A stretch of 7,710 nt of DNA from DATDUW01 sp035290185 (GCA_035290185.1 DATDUW010000020.1:1-7710), one strand, 5' to 3'; shown: positions 1-6,569, numbered from the stretch's first letter. Notes: a model not told the origin generated them from the letters alone. Program-made: numbers and translations.

Positions 1-17
1 CATGCCTGTCCGGTTAA
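1..17 (+). repeat. left terminal inverted repeat of the IS
   Basis: CATGCCTGTCCGGTTAA is the exact reverse complement of bases 1304-1320. The match stops at base 18. The outermost CATG is self-complementary, so those four bases could belong to the repeat or be a 4-bp target duplication; the full 17 bp as repeat is simpler. Confidence 0.93.
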
Positions 18-103
18 TTTTTATCTCACCTTCACAATGTCACTTCGTTGAGCGATTTTTTTAAGAAAAAAGATTTTACGATTTCAATTTGGTTTCGAGG
101 GAT

Positions 104-132
104 AATTGATGAGCTTGTTCATCAATTTTTTT
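104..132 (+). terminator. terminator-like hairpin in the IS leader, before the transposase ATG
   Basis: AATTGATGA (104-112) pairs perfectly with TCATCAATT (119-127) around a 6-base loop, and a run of seven T ends at 132. The transposase ATG follows two bases later, at 135. The shape is that of an intrinsic terminator, although the stem is AT-rich and so not very stable. Structures that stop or bury outside transcripts are known in IS10 and IS50; a similar protective role here is inference. The hairpin is also inside the extended reading frame that opens at the TTG at 48, which argues against that longer start. Confidence 0.5.
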
Positions 133-134
133 GT

Positions 135-1307
135 ATGCATCAGGGGGAATACGTTTTTGCACAAATTATGAAGCAGGTTAGCCAATATGAGTTTAATCAA
201 TGTGTTGCTCGTTATCATGGTCTCCGTTCTGTCCGGCACTTCACCTGTTTCGAACAGTTTTTAGCCATGGCCTTTGGCCAGTTATCTTTTCGCGAAAGTT
301 TGCGCGACGTCGTTGTTTGTCTTCAGGCTCATCAAGAAAAACTCTACCATCTTGGTTTCCGTTCTTCGATCATCCGAACAACTCTTGCTGATGCCAATGA
401 ACACCGTGACTGGAGAATTTATCGTGATTACGCACAGGTACTGATTGAGAAAGCCAAATCGTTGTATACGAATGATCCGCTGTCTATGGAAGACCTGAAC
501 GGGAGCGTCTACGTTTTAGACTCCACAACCATTGAATTGTGTTTAAGCTTGTTTCTTTGGGCACGTGTTCACGAGGAGCGTTCGACGATCAAACTCCACC
601 TTGGGTTGGACTTAAAAGGCCATATCCCAGCATTCTTTCATCTTTCTGATGGAAACATGTCTGATGTCTCGTATCTGGATTCTCTCACTTTTGAACCGGG
701 AGCATATTACGTGATGGACCGCGGGTATCTGGATTTCAGAAGGTTGTTCCGCGTCCACGAAGCCAAAGCGTTTTTCGTCACGCGGTTAAAAAGAGGAATC
801 CGTTGGCAGAGGCTGTATTCAAATCACGTCGATAAAAAAACAGGAGTGCGTTGCGATCAAATCATTCGCCTTGCGACGAAAGAAAGTGCGAAACACTATC
901 CTGAAAAACTTCGACGGATCAAGTATGAGGATGGGACAACAAAACAGACGTACGTGTTTCTCACAAACGATTTTACGAGCAAGGCAGAAACCATCGCGTT
1001 ACTTTACAAGCACCGATGGCAGGTTGAACTTTTCTTTAAATGGATCAAACAACATCTGGGCGTAAGAACATTCTGGGGACATTCTGAGAACGCGGTGAAA
1101 ACACAAATCTGCATCGCGCTTTGTGCCTACCTTCTCGTCGCCATAACAAAAAAGAACCTCCAGATTGACCGAAGTTCCTACGAAATTCTACAAATATTGA
1201 GTGTCTCCCTCTTCGACAAAAAATGCTTAGTTGAGCTTATTTCTGAAGCTCCGTTACAAATACCAGATGAGAGTATTAAAAAACAGTTGAATCTATTGGG
1301 TTTTTAA
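135..1307 (+). CDS. IS4-family DDE transposase
   Basis: This 390-residue transposase would cut and join the IS ends through a two-metal DDE active site. The N-terminal part (GEYVFAQIMKQV, then YEFNQCVARY and FRESLRDV) matches the DUF4372 region of IS4-family enzymes. The catalytic core shows D129 in YVLDSTTI, D195 in YYVMDRGYLD and E298 in HRWQVELFFKWIK. The last lies within the signature Y291-x2-R294-x3-E298-x6-K305. The frame is open back to base 18, and a TTG at 48 would give 419 residues. I prefer the ATG at 135 because family members start just before the GxxVFAQ motif and because the upstream stretch forms a terminator-like hairpin. No Shine-Dalgarno sequence is visible, which fits the weak expression usual for transposases. 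All key residues are intact, so the enzyme is probably functional. Confidence 0.95.
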   Translation: MHQGEYVFAQIMKQVSQYEFNQCVARYHGLRSVRHFTCFEQFLAMAFGQLSFRESLRDVVVCLQAHQEKLYHLGFRSSIIRTTLADANEHRDWRIYRDYAQVLIEKAKSLYTNDPLSMEDLNGSVYVLDSTTIELCLSLFLWARVHEERSTIKLHLGLDLKGHIPAFFHLSDGNMSDVSYLDSLTFEPGAYYVMDRGYLDFRRLFRVHEAKAFFVTRLKRGIRWQRLYSNHVDKKTGVRCDQIIRLATKESAKHYPEKLRRIKYEDGTTKQTYVFLTNDFTSKAETIALLYKHRWQVELFFKWIKQHLGVRTFWGHSENAVKTQICIALCAYLLVAITKKNLQIDRSSYEILQILSVSLFDKKCLVELISEAPLQIPDESIKKQLNLLGF

Positions 1308-1320
1308 CCGGACAGGCATG
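1304..1320 (+). repeat. right terminal inverted repeat of the IS
   Basis: TTAACCGGACAGGCATG is the exact reverse complement of bases 1-17. Its first bases supply the TAA stop (1305-1307) of the transposase. Confidence 0.93.
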
Positions 1321-1718
1321 CCCCGGTCGATACCCAGGACACCCTGATCAGTGTATTTGTCGGAGAGGAAGGTGGTGGATACGGGTGCGGGGGGTACTTC
1401 TCTCCCACGCTGGAGGTGGAGTGCGTGGCCGGGGGCTGTGCGGCGCGCTGGATCCAGGATGACGACAATGGTGGTTACTCTCTCTACGTCAAGCCTATTA
1501 CCATCCGGGCGGGCGTTCAAAACCTCGTCTTGTCCCTGACAGTTAGCCCGCTGGACGGGGGAGGCTACCAGGTGGGCGGGCGAATCAGCGGGACTGATTT
1601 TGTCAGGACCTGGACCTGGGACGGCGACCTGGGAGACGGCAACGTCGGCTTCGCGAGCGCTGCTTACTGGGAGGAAGGGAAGAGCGTCATCCATTCCTTC
1701 CGCGCAACCAGTCGCTGA
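1321..1718 (+). pseudogene. 3' fragment of a gene truncated by the IS, unknown function
   Basis: The frame is open from the IS junction to a TGA at 1716-1718, about 131 residues, with no convincing start codon or ribosome site at its left end. It therefore looks like the tail of a longer protein cut by the IS. The product is rich in Gly, Asp, Thr and aromatics. It includes a Gly/Cys stretch (GGGYGCGGYF), a CVAGGC pair of cysteines, and alternating polar/hydrophobic runs such as SLYVKPITIRAG and VRTWTWDGDLGDG. These suggest a beta-rich, perhaps extracellular, domain. I do not recognise the family. The sequence is clearly GC-richer than the IS and the downstream genes. A terminator hairpin follows the stop, supporting a genuine former gene end. 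A GTG at 1416 could restart translation, but nothing favours it. Confidence 0.6.
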
Positions 1719-1760
1719 ACGCGAAGGGGGGTTCACTCACGTCCTATCGAGGACAACGAG

Positions 1761-1820
1761 GCGGGAGGGTGAAAGGAGTGCTGCAACGCCTCTTCTCCAC
1801 CCCCCCGCTTTTTATTTTTT
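1761..1820 (+). terminator. rho-independent terminator after the truncated gene
   Basis: GCGGGAGGGTG (1761-1771) pairs with CACCCCCCCGC (1798-1808) with one A-C mismatch. Bases 1809-1820 then read T5-A-T6. The 26-base apical part may fold further but imperfectly. The GC-rich stem plus T tract is a strong intrinsic terminator for rightward transcription, 43 bases after the stop of the gene fragment. Confidence 0.75.
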
Positions 1821-1851
1821 AACGAAGCAATTTTCGCCAGAGGAAAAAACG

Positions 1852-1860
1852 TGGTAAGAT
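1852..1860 (+). promoter_or_regulatory. possible extended -10 promoter for the YtxH-like gene
   Basis: TGGTAAGAT has the TGn extension and four of six -10 consensus bases. No good -35 box sits 16-18 bases upstream. It lies between the preceding terminator and the next gene, where a promoter is needed, and would give a very short leader of roughly 15 bases to the ATG at 1880. Confidence 0.35.
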
Positions 1861-1879
1861 AGCTCCATACGTTATTTGT

Positions 1880-2266
1880 ATGCCTATGGAAAATGAAAAA
1901 CATCCTTCAACACGCTTAAAAATAGGCCGGGGTCTTTTCATGGGGGCGCTTGCTGGTTTGGTAGCGGGAATTTTTTTCAGGAGCCGCCGGGGCCAGCAGA
2001 TGGGGGAAGACTTGAACCGCAAAGCCGCGGATTTTCAGAAAAAAATTCTGAGCGAGTTCGCGTCTTTGCGTGAGATGAGTCGCGAGCGTTATGAAGTTTT
2101 GGTGGAGCAAGCCGTGGACGCTTATGTGAAGGCAAAAGAGATCGCTCAAACCGAAGCACCAGAGGTCCGACGGTTTCTCCTCCGTCGCTGGGAGCACATT
2201 CAGAAACAGTTGAAAGAAGGGGAACAAATTGAGGAGGAAGAAAAGAAACCAAAGGGAAAAAAATAA
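1880..2266 (+). CDS. small YtxH-like membrane-anchored protein
   Basis: This 128-residue protein has a short polar N-terminus and a Gly/Ala-rich hydrophobic segment at about residues 17-33 (GRGLFMGALAGLVAGIFF). An arginine/glycine turn (RSRRGQQMGEDL) and a long charged helical stretch at about 40-113 follow, and the C-terminal tail is Glu/Lys-rich. A Gly-rich membrane helix followed by a basic xxxGxxxxxxL turn and amphipathic helix is the pattern of YtxH-domain proteins, which are membrane-anchored and of uncertain, often stress-linked, function. An ATG two codons in (1886) is an equally possible start; neither has a Shine-Dalgarno sequence. The gene stands alone, bounded by a terminator on each side. 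Family assignment is moderate; that it is a real gene is likely. Confidence 0.75.
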   Translation: MPMENEKHPSTRLKIGRGLFMGALAGLVAGIFFRSRRGQQMGEDLNRKAADFQKKILSEFASLREMSRERYEVLVEQAVDAYVKAKEIAQTEAPEVRRFLLRRWEHIQKQLKEGEQIEEEEKKPKGKK

Positions 2267-2267
2267 A

Positions 2268-2306
2268 AAAAAGCTGGGGGTAACATCCCAGCTTTTTAAT
2301 TTTTTT
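2268..2306. terminator. bidirectional terminator between convergent genes
   Basis: AAAAAGCTGGG (2268-2278) pairs perfectly with CCCAGCTTTTT (2287-2297) around an 8-base loop. T-rich sequence follows on the plus strand, and the A-rich 5' arm gives a T run on the minus strand. It sits between the stop of the YtxH-like gene and the stop of copA, which face each other 38 bases apart, so it can end both transcripts. Confidence 0.85.
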
Positions 2307-4695
2307 ACTCCATTTTTCCTGCTCCCCAGCGTGCGAATTCCACGAAGAATCCGGTGAAGAGGAGAACCATAAGGACGGGCGCTGCCAGGGACAACCAATT
2401 AGGTTTATTAGGTCGAAAGCGGCGCAGAGTGAGGGAATTGAGAACAACCGAAACAGAACTCATGGCCATGGCCAGGCCGGCTAGTTCCGGCCGCAGCACA
2501 AGGCCGATTCCGGCAAAAACGCGCGCAGCGATCGGAATACCGATAACATTGTAGAACAGGGAGAAGAACAAATTCTGCTTGATTTTTGCAACGGTTTCCC
2601 GACTGAGTTGGATTGCTTTCACCACATCCATTAGATCGCTTTTCATAAGCACCATGCCACCGGTTTCCATAGCGACGTCCGTGCCGCTTCCCATGGCGAT
2701 TCCCAGGTCAGATTGAGCCAGGGCCGGCGCATCATTGATGCCGTCTCCGACCATGGCGACTTTTATTCCGGTTCCTTGCAGTTTTTTTACCTCGTTCGCT
2801 TTATCCTCAGGAAGGACTTCTGCGAGTATATGGTCGATTCCTGCCTGTTTGGCAATGGCAGCAGCAGTCCGTTCATTATCCCCGGTGATCATGTAGACAT
2901 GAAGCCCCATTCGTTTGAGGGCAACAATAGCCTGAGCCGACGACTCTTTGATGGTATCGGCAACGGCCACAATGCCAAGCATCCGTTCTTTTGTCGCAAG
3001 AATCATGGCTGTTTTTCCCGCTTCCTCAAGTTTGCGGATTTTTCGATCTGCGGAAGCCAAATCCAGTCCAAGGTTGTTTGTGATCAGTCGCCGGTTGCCA
3101 AAAAAATGCAGGGTTCCATGAATGATTCCTTGGACACCATGGCCAGGAATCGCCTGGAAGTCAGAGACCTCCGGCAGGGTGACCCTTTCTTCTTCCGCGT
3201 ATCGGCAGATAGCCTCAGCCAACGGGTGTTCTGATTGCCGCTCTAAAGCAGCAGCGATTTCAAGGATTGCGTCTTCATCCGATTCCGCCAGTCCAAGAAT
3301 GTCCGTTACCTCCGGTTTTCCTTTTGTCAGCGTTCCAGTTTTATCAAAGACGATCGTTTTTACGTTTCGAGCTATTTCAAGGGGTTCCCCTCCTTTGATG
3401 AGAATGCCGTGTTCGGCTCCTTTCCCCGTGCTCACCATGAGGGCTGTGGGAGTTGCAAGACCCAGGGCACACGGGCAAGCGATGACAATCACGGCTGTAA
3501 ACGCCATGAGGGCGAAGCTTAGAGATGCCCCGAGGAGGAAGAACCAGACAAGGAAAGTAAGAAAGGCGATGCCAATGACGGCTGGAACAAACCAGGAAGA
3601 AATGCGGTCCGCAAACGCCTGGATGGGCGCGCGCGATCCCTGTGCTTCCTCAATGAGTCGGATAATTTGTGCGAGCACCGTATCGCCACCCACTTTTGTG
3701 GCTGTAAATTCGAAGCTGCCAGTTTTGTTCACTGTTGAACCAATGACAGTATTCCCTTCATTTTTTTCAACCGGGACGCTTTCGCCTGTGAGCATGGATT
3801 CGTCTACGGACGAATGTCCTTTCACTATTACGCCGTCCACCGGGATGCTTTCTCCGGGGCGTACGAGAACGCGATCGCCTGTTGCAACGTCGGTAATCAG
3901 AACATCGAACGCTTGTCCATCTCGAATGACTCGGGCTGTTTTTGCCTGGAGGCCCATGAGTTTTTTGATGGCTTCTGACGTCTGTCCTTTTGTTTTGCCT
4001 TCCAGCCATTTTCCCAAAAGGACAAACGTGATGAGGAATGCCGCGGTTTCGAAATACAGATCCGGAATTTTTTCTCCATAGGGAGCAAGAAGGCGACCCG
4101 AAGAAACAACGTACGCGATTAGCTGGACAAGGCTGTAGAAGTAGGCCGTGGATGTCCCGATTGCGATCAGACTATCCATGTTGAAGGTCCGCATGCGTAA
4201 TCCCGACCAGAATCCTTTATAGAATCCGGCGCCGATCAGGAATTGAACCGGCGTTGCAAACAAGAGCGAAAGAATGCCGACCCACGGAAGGATAAAGGCC
4301 TGTCCAGGGAATCCGGAGACGAAATCCAAAATCATGAAGAAAAGCATAGGCAGGCTCAGCAGCATGCCCGCCAGGAATTTCCAACGAAAGCGCCCGATTT
4401 CTTGCGCGCGCCGTTTTCGATCCGCTTCCGGCGTTGTCGAGGCAGCAGATTCCGCTCGATAACCTATTTTTCGGATTGTTTCAATGACGGTTGTTTCATC
4501 CGTCGCTGTTGCATCGAAGACGATGTGGGCTTTTTCTGCCGCGAAATTAACGCGCGCCTCTTTGATGCCTGGGAGTTTTTTGAGGGCACGTTCAATGACC
4601 CCGGCGCAGGAGGTGCAGTGCATGCCTGTAATGGTCAATACCACGTTTTGTTTTTGGGAAAGGGGAGATGACAGAACCATAGGGTTATTTGACAA
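2305..4695 (-). CDS. copA: Cu(I)-exporting P1B-type ATPase (CopA)
   Basis: This 796-residue heavy-metal P-type ATPase pumps Cu(I) from the cytosol across the membrane at the cost of ATP. One N-terminal HMA domain carries GMHCTSC (24-30). The membrane helices MA/MB lie at about 106-157, and the actuator domain has TGES at 303-306. CPC lies at 407-409 in TM6, and the phosphorylated Asp is D451 in DKTGT. SEHPLA marks the N domain (HP at 490-491), and TGDN (604-607) and GDGINDAP (650-657) mark the P domain. YN (715-716) in TM7 and MSS (745-747) in TM8 are the Cu(I)-specific P1B-1 signature. E216 and D363 fit the known Cu path. Unusually, a further hydrophobic stretch at about 768-786 follows TM8. 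The TTG start is preceded by GGAGG at a good 8-base spacing and overlaps the upstream gene by 11 bases; the ATG at 4680 (791 residues) is the alternative. It is the last gene of the operon. Confidence 0.97.
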   Translation of the reverse strand: MSNNPMVLSSPLSQKQNVVLTITGMHCTSCAGVIERALKKLPGIKEARVNFAAEKAHIVFDATATDETTVIETIRKIGYRAESAASTTPEADRKRRAQEIGRFRWKFLAGMLLSLPMLFFMILDFVSGFPGQAFILPWVGILSLLFATPVQFLIGAGFYKGFWSGLRMRTFNMDSLIAIGTSTAYFYSLVQLIAYVVSSGRLLAPYGEKIPDLYFETAAFLITFVLLGKWLEGKTKGQTSEAIKKLMGLQAKTARVIRDGQAFDVLITDVATGDRVLVRPGESIPVDGVIVKGHSSVDESMLTGESVPVEKNEGNTVIGSTVNKTGSFEFTATKVGGDTVLAQIIRLIEEAQGSRAPIQAFADRISSWFVPAVIGIAFLTFLVWFFLLGASLSFALMAFTAVIVIACPCALGLATPTALMVSTGKGAEHGILIKGGEPLEIARNVKTIVFDKTGTLTKGKPEVTDILGLAESDEDAILEIAAALERQSEHPLAEAICRYAEEERVTLPEVSDFQAIPGHGVQGIIHGTLHFFGNRRLITNNLGLDLASADRKIRKLEEAGKTAMILATKERMLGIVAVADTIKESSAQAIVALKRMGLHVYMITGDNERTAAAIAKQAGIDHILAEVLPEDKANEVKKLQGTGIKVAMVGDGINDAPALAQSDLGIAMGSGTDVAMETGGMVLMKSDLMDVVKAIQLSRETVAKIKQNLFFSLFYNVIGIPIAARVFAGIGLVLRPELAGLAMAMSSVSVVLNSLTLRRFRPNKPNWLSLAAPVLMVLLFTGFFVEFARWGAGKME

Positions 4696-6091
4696 TCGGA
4701 TAGCCTCCGGACGACGACGGGATAGATCCGACAGCTTCTGTTTCTACAACCGTGAAGGATCCCCGATACATACCCATGGAACAGGAGAACGGGATGGTGC
4801 CTGTTTTGGTCGGGGTGAATTCAATGATGTTTTCTCCGGATTGAAGCGACGCGGAGATATTCAGGGAAGGGACGACGAGCTGGGAGGCGCAGGAAAAAGG
4901 GGATGTCGACGTTACGATCCAGCGCACGGGTACTCCTTTTTGGATCGTGAACGAGCGCGGAATATATCCGTTGGATGCTTGCGTCATGCGCACGATCTGA
5001 ATCCCATTTTCCGTCGGAACCGTTGCTACCGATGTCGTTTTTGTTGGGGAGGAGCGGTCGGGGAAAATATTGGCAAGGGCGAGGCCGTTGCGAAGGTTGA
5101 AGATCCCGAAGAGGAGGACCGCCAAACCGACGGTGGCATAGAATCGTTTTGCCAACGTTCCTTTGATGACCGAGGTCAGGCCGCCAATCCCCAAGAGGGC
5201 GGGAACCGTCCCCAAGGCAAACGCTCCCATCACAAGAGCCCCCTGTTTAAAGCTGCCTGTGCTGATGGCGAAGACCTGCATGGCTTGGGTGAATCCACAG
5301 GGAAGAAAAAAGGTCAGGGCGCCGGTGAGGAAGGAGGAGGAGTGGCTGTATTCGCGTTGGTGTTTGCCAATGCCAAGTCGTTTGGCAAGGGAAGACGGAA
5401 GTGTAAGGACCGTCTCTTGCAGGCGCGGGGAAAGGCCGGTCAGTTTAAGACCAAGGGCGACGAGGACCACACCCACAACGACCGTGAGAAGAGAGAGAGC
5501 GGAGTTCGAGAGGGTAAAGACGCTCCCAAGCGCCCCGAGGAGTCCACCCAGCAAGACATAACCCCCGACGCGTCCTACGTTGAAATACAGATGTGGACGG
5601 AATTTTTGCCAGGACGTTGCCTCGGGATGACGTTCGGCATGACGTGCGGAGATGCCTAGGATCAGCCCCCCGACCAGAGCCATACAGGTTGAAACGCCGG
5701 CCACTAGTCCGACCGTGAGGGCGATCGGCCAGGTGACGTTTTGGGAAGAGACAGAAGCATCTAGCAGACCGAAGGAACGCGCGAGGAGATAGACAGCCAG
5801 CAGGAAAACGGCGCCCGTGCCGAGACGGCGATAGTCCTGCCAATTTTTTGAGATCCAAGGGAGGTGCTTCCTGGAAGAAGAAGATTCTCCTACCGTATAC
5901 CCTGCCTGCGAGACAGCCGCTTCCAGATCGGCAGGGGAAGGCGGATCTTTTTTGTATTCGACAACCGCTTCGCCTTTTCGTTGGTTTGCGGTGACCTTCG
6001 TGACAGATGGGACTTTCCCAATGGCTTCTTCAAGGAGCAGTTCGCAAGAACGGCAATGCATTCCGCGGATGAAAATAGTACGTTGATTCAT
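4685..6091 (-). CDS. HMA - DsbD_2/TauE-like membrane core - cupredoxin fusion protein
   Basis: This 468-residue, three-module protein probably handles copper at the membrane. Numbering is from the ATG at 6091. An HMA-like domain (about 1-68) has GMHCRSC with C13 and C16. About seven hydrophobic helices follow: one extra (about 91-108), then a six-helix core (about 121-338). The core resembles DsbD_2/TauE-SafE membrane proteins, with C136 in GVSTCMALVGG and C265 in FFLPCGFTQAMQ placed in pseudo-symmetric helices like the redox cysteines of CcdA/DsbD. The C-terminal cupredoxin-like domain (about 361-450) has C401, then C437, M439 and M441 in PFSCSMGMYRGSF. Seven helices would place HMA inside and cupredoxin outside. 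A GTG at 6112 would add seven residues; neither start has a Shine-Dalgarno sequence. It lies directly upstream of copA and slightly overlaps it. Copper transfer or electron supply are both possible roles; which one is inference. Confidence 0.88.
   Translation of the reverse strand: MNQRTIFIRGMHCRSCELLLEEAIGKVPSVTKVTANQRKGEAVVEYKKDPPSPADLEAAVSQAGYTVGESSSSRKHLPWISKNWQDYRRLGTGAVFLLAVYLLARSFGLLDASVSSQNVTWPIALTVGLVAGVSTCMALVGGLILGISARHAERHPEATSWQKFRPHLYFNVGRVGGYVLLGGLLGALGSVFTLSNSALSLLTVVVGVVLVALGLKLTGLSPRLQETVLTLPSSLAKRLGIGKHQREYSHSSSFLTGALTFFLPCGFTQAMQVFAISTGSFKQGALVMGAFALGTVPALLGIGGLTSVIKGTLAKRFYATVGLAVLLFGIFNLRNGLALANIFPDRSSPTKTTSVATVPTENGIQIVRMTQASNGYIPRSFTIQKGVPVRWIVTSTSPFSCASQLVVPSLNISASLQSGENIIEFTPTKTGTIPFSCSMGMYRGSFTVVETEAVGSIPSSSGGYPIVK
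4704..4708 (-). promoter_or_regulatory. Shine-Dalgarno GGAGG that favours the TTG start of copA
   Basis: Read on the minus strand, GGAGG is followed by eight bases and then TTG (4695-4693). The same motif is 23 bases from the ATG at 4680, too far to serve it. It lies inside the last codons of the upstream gene (a Ser-Gly-Gly stretch), so it could be coincidental. Confidence 0.45.
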
Positions 6092-6123
6092 AGGAAAGAG
6101 AAAAGATAACACGACGCAAAGAT

Positions 6124-6143
6124 ACGGATCCTTTTAGATCCGT
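6124..6143 (-). promoter_or_regulatory. perfect 7-bp inverted repeat in the leader of the fusion gene
   Basis: ACGGATC (6124-6130) and GATCCGT (6137-6143) are perfect complements separated by six bases. The repeat lies in the 67-base gap between the small exported protein and the fusion protein. There is no T tract on the minus strand, so it is not a typical terminator. It could be an RNA hairpin that tunes expression or processing between the genes, or an operator. Its role is not shown by the sequence. Confidence 0.4.
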
Positions 6144-6158
6144 TCAGGGCGGTGGTCT

Positions 6159-6518
6159 CTATTCCCGCTTGAAAATGGCGCGGAGGAGTTTTTCTGATTG
6201 GGTTGGTCCTCGGATCAGGTCATGATGGTGAAAAGCGTCCGGGAAGATTTCAACAGGAAAAAAAGTCGAAAGAGGAGGGGGAAGGAGAGGGAGGAAAACA
6301 ACAGGCGAAAGATTTGGAAGGGAAAAAGAAGAAAATTCGCTTTCTGAAAAGGCGTGGGTGAGAGGGCAGGGGGAAGAGACAGGAACAACCGTTTGGGGAC
6401 AAAGCTCTGCTGCTTGGGCCATTGGAGCCCCAATGTTCATCGGGCACCACAAACAAGCGGCTTGGGTGGCAAGCACGGAAAAGGAAACAAGGAGCATGAC
6501 GCGAAACGGAAAACGCAT
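6159..6518 (-). CDS. small exported Cys/Met/His-rich protein, first gene of the copper operon
   Basis: I do not recognise a named family for this 119-residue protein. The N-terminus (MRFPFRVMLLVSFSVLATQA) is a typical signal peptide with a basic start and a hydrophobic core to about residue 20. The mature part opens with CLWCPMN, giving C22, C25 and M27. M33, C40, C51 and H55 follow, then a Pro/Phe/Leu-rich middle (about 67-93), HHH at 97-99, and a basic C-terminus. Thiol, thioether and imidazole side chains grouped outside the membrane suggest copper binding. Gene order supports this: it heads a run ending in the fusion protein and copA. The sequence before C22 is QAAC, a poor lipobox, so a lipoprotein is not favoured; AQA at 34-36 is another possible signal-peptidase site. 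No Shine-Dalgarno sequence is seen, and the promoter implies a short leader. Copper function is inference. Confidence 0.7.
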   Translation of the reverse strand: MRFPFRVMLLVSFSVLATQAACLWCPMNIGAPMAQAAELCPQTVVPVSSPCPLTHAFSESEFSSFSLPNLSPVVFLPLLPPPLSTFFPVEIFPDAFHHHDLIRGPTQSEKLLRAIFKRE

Positions 6519-6539
6519 AAGGGTTGGGGCATTAAAACC

Positions 6540-6569
6540 AGTCTAGCGCTCAATTTTATCTTTCGTCAA
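6540..6569 (-). promoter_or_regulatory. probable promoter of the copper operon
   Basis: On the minus strand TTGACG (6569-6564, five of six consensus) is followed by 18 bases and TAGACT (6545-6540, four of six). Transcription would start near 6533, about 15 bases before the ATG at 6518, and run leftward through all three copper genes. No other comparable pair is seen upstream of the operon. Confidence 0.55.

Larger units (their letters stand above)
1..1320 (+). mobile_element. complete IS4-family insertion sequence (1320 bp)
   Basis: The first 17 bases and bases 1304-1320 are perfect reverse complements, and they enclose a single transposase gene with IS4-family DDE motifs. The N-terminal DUF4372-like region and the YREK-type signature point to an ISPepr1-like IS4 subgroup, though the exact subgroup cannot be settled here. 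The window starts exactly at the outer end of the left repeat, so any left target duplication is out of view. The stop codon of the transposase lies inside the right repeat, a compact arrangement typical of IS elements. The element is visibly AT-richer than the sequence immediately to its right, which fits a recent arrival. It appears intact: the frame is uninterrupted and all catalytic residues are present. Confidence 0.93.

Noticed and set aside
37..51. Five-codon frame ATG TCA CTT CGT TGA overlapping the TTG at 48 in the IS leader
   Set aside because: It is too short to call, has no ribosome site, and the preferred transposase start is further downstream.
1..1320. CATG at both ends of the IS as a 4-bp target duplication
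   Set aside because: CATG is self-complementary, so it reads equally well as part of the inverted repeat. Without the left flank the two cannot be told apart, and the full 17-bp repeat is the simpler reading.
1293..1736. Minus-strand open frame across the IS right end and the gene fragment
   Set aside because: It crosses the IS junction and has no motifs. The plus-strand frame ends just before a correctly oriented terminator.
3122..4081. Long plus-strand open frame antisense to copA
   Set aside because: It is a shadow of the strongly conserved copA coding strand; its product has no recognisable motifs and an odd Ser/Arg/Pro-rich composition.
4484..5659. Long plus-strand open frame antisense to copA and the fusion gene
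   Set aside because: It spans two genes and the junction between them, and its product is low-complexity Gly/Arg/Lys-rich. It follows from the codon use of the real genes.
6124..6143. Inverted repeat as a terminator for the small exported protein gene
   Set aside because: No T run follows the stem on the minus strand, and the downstream genes appear to need read-through from the same promoter.
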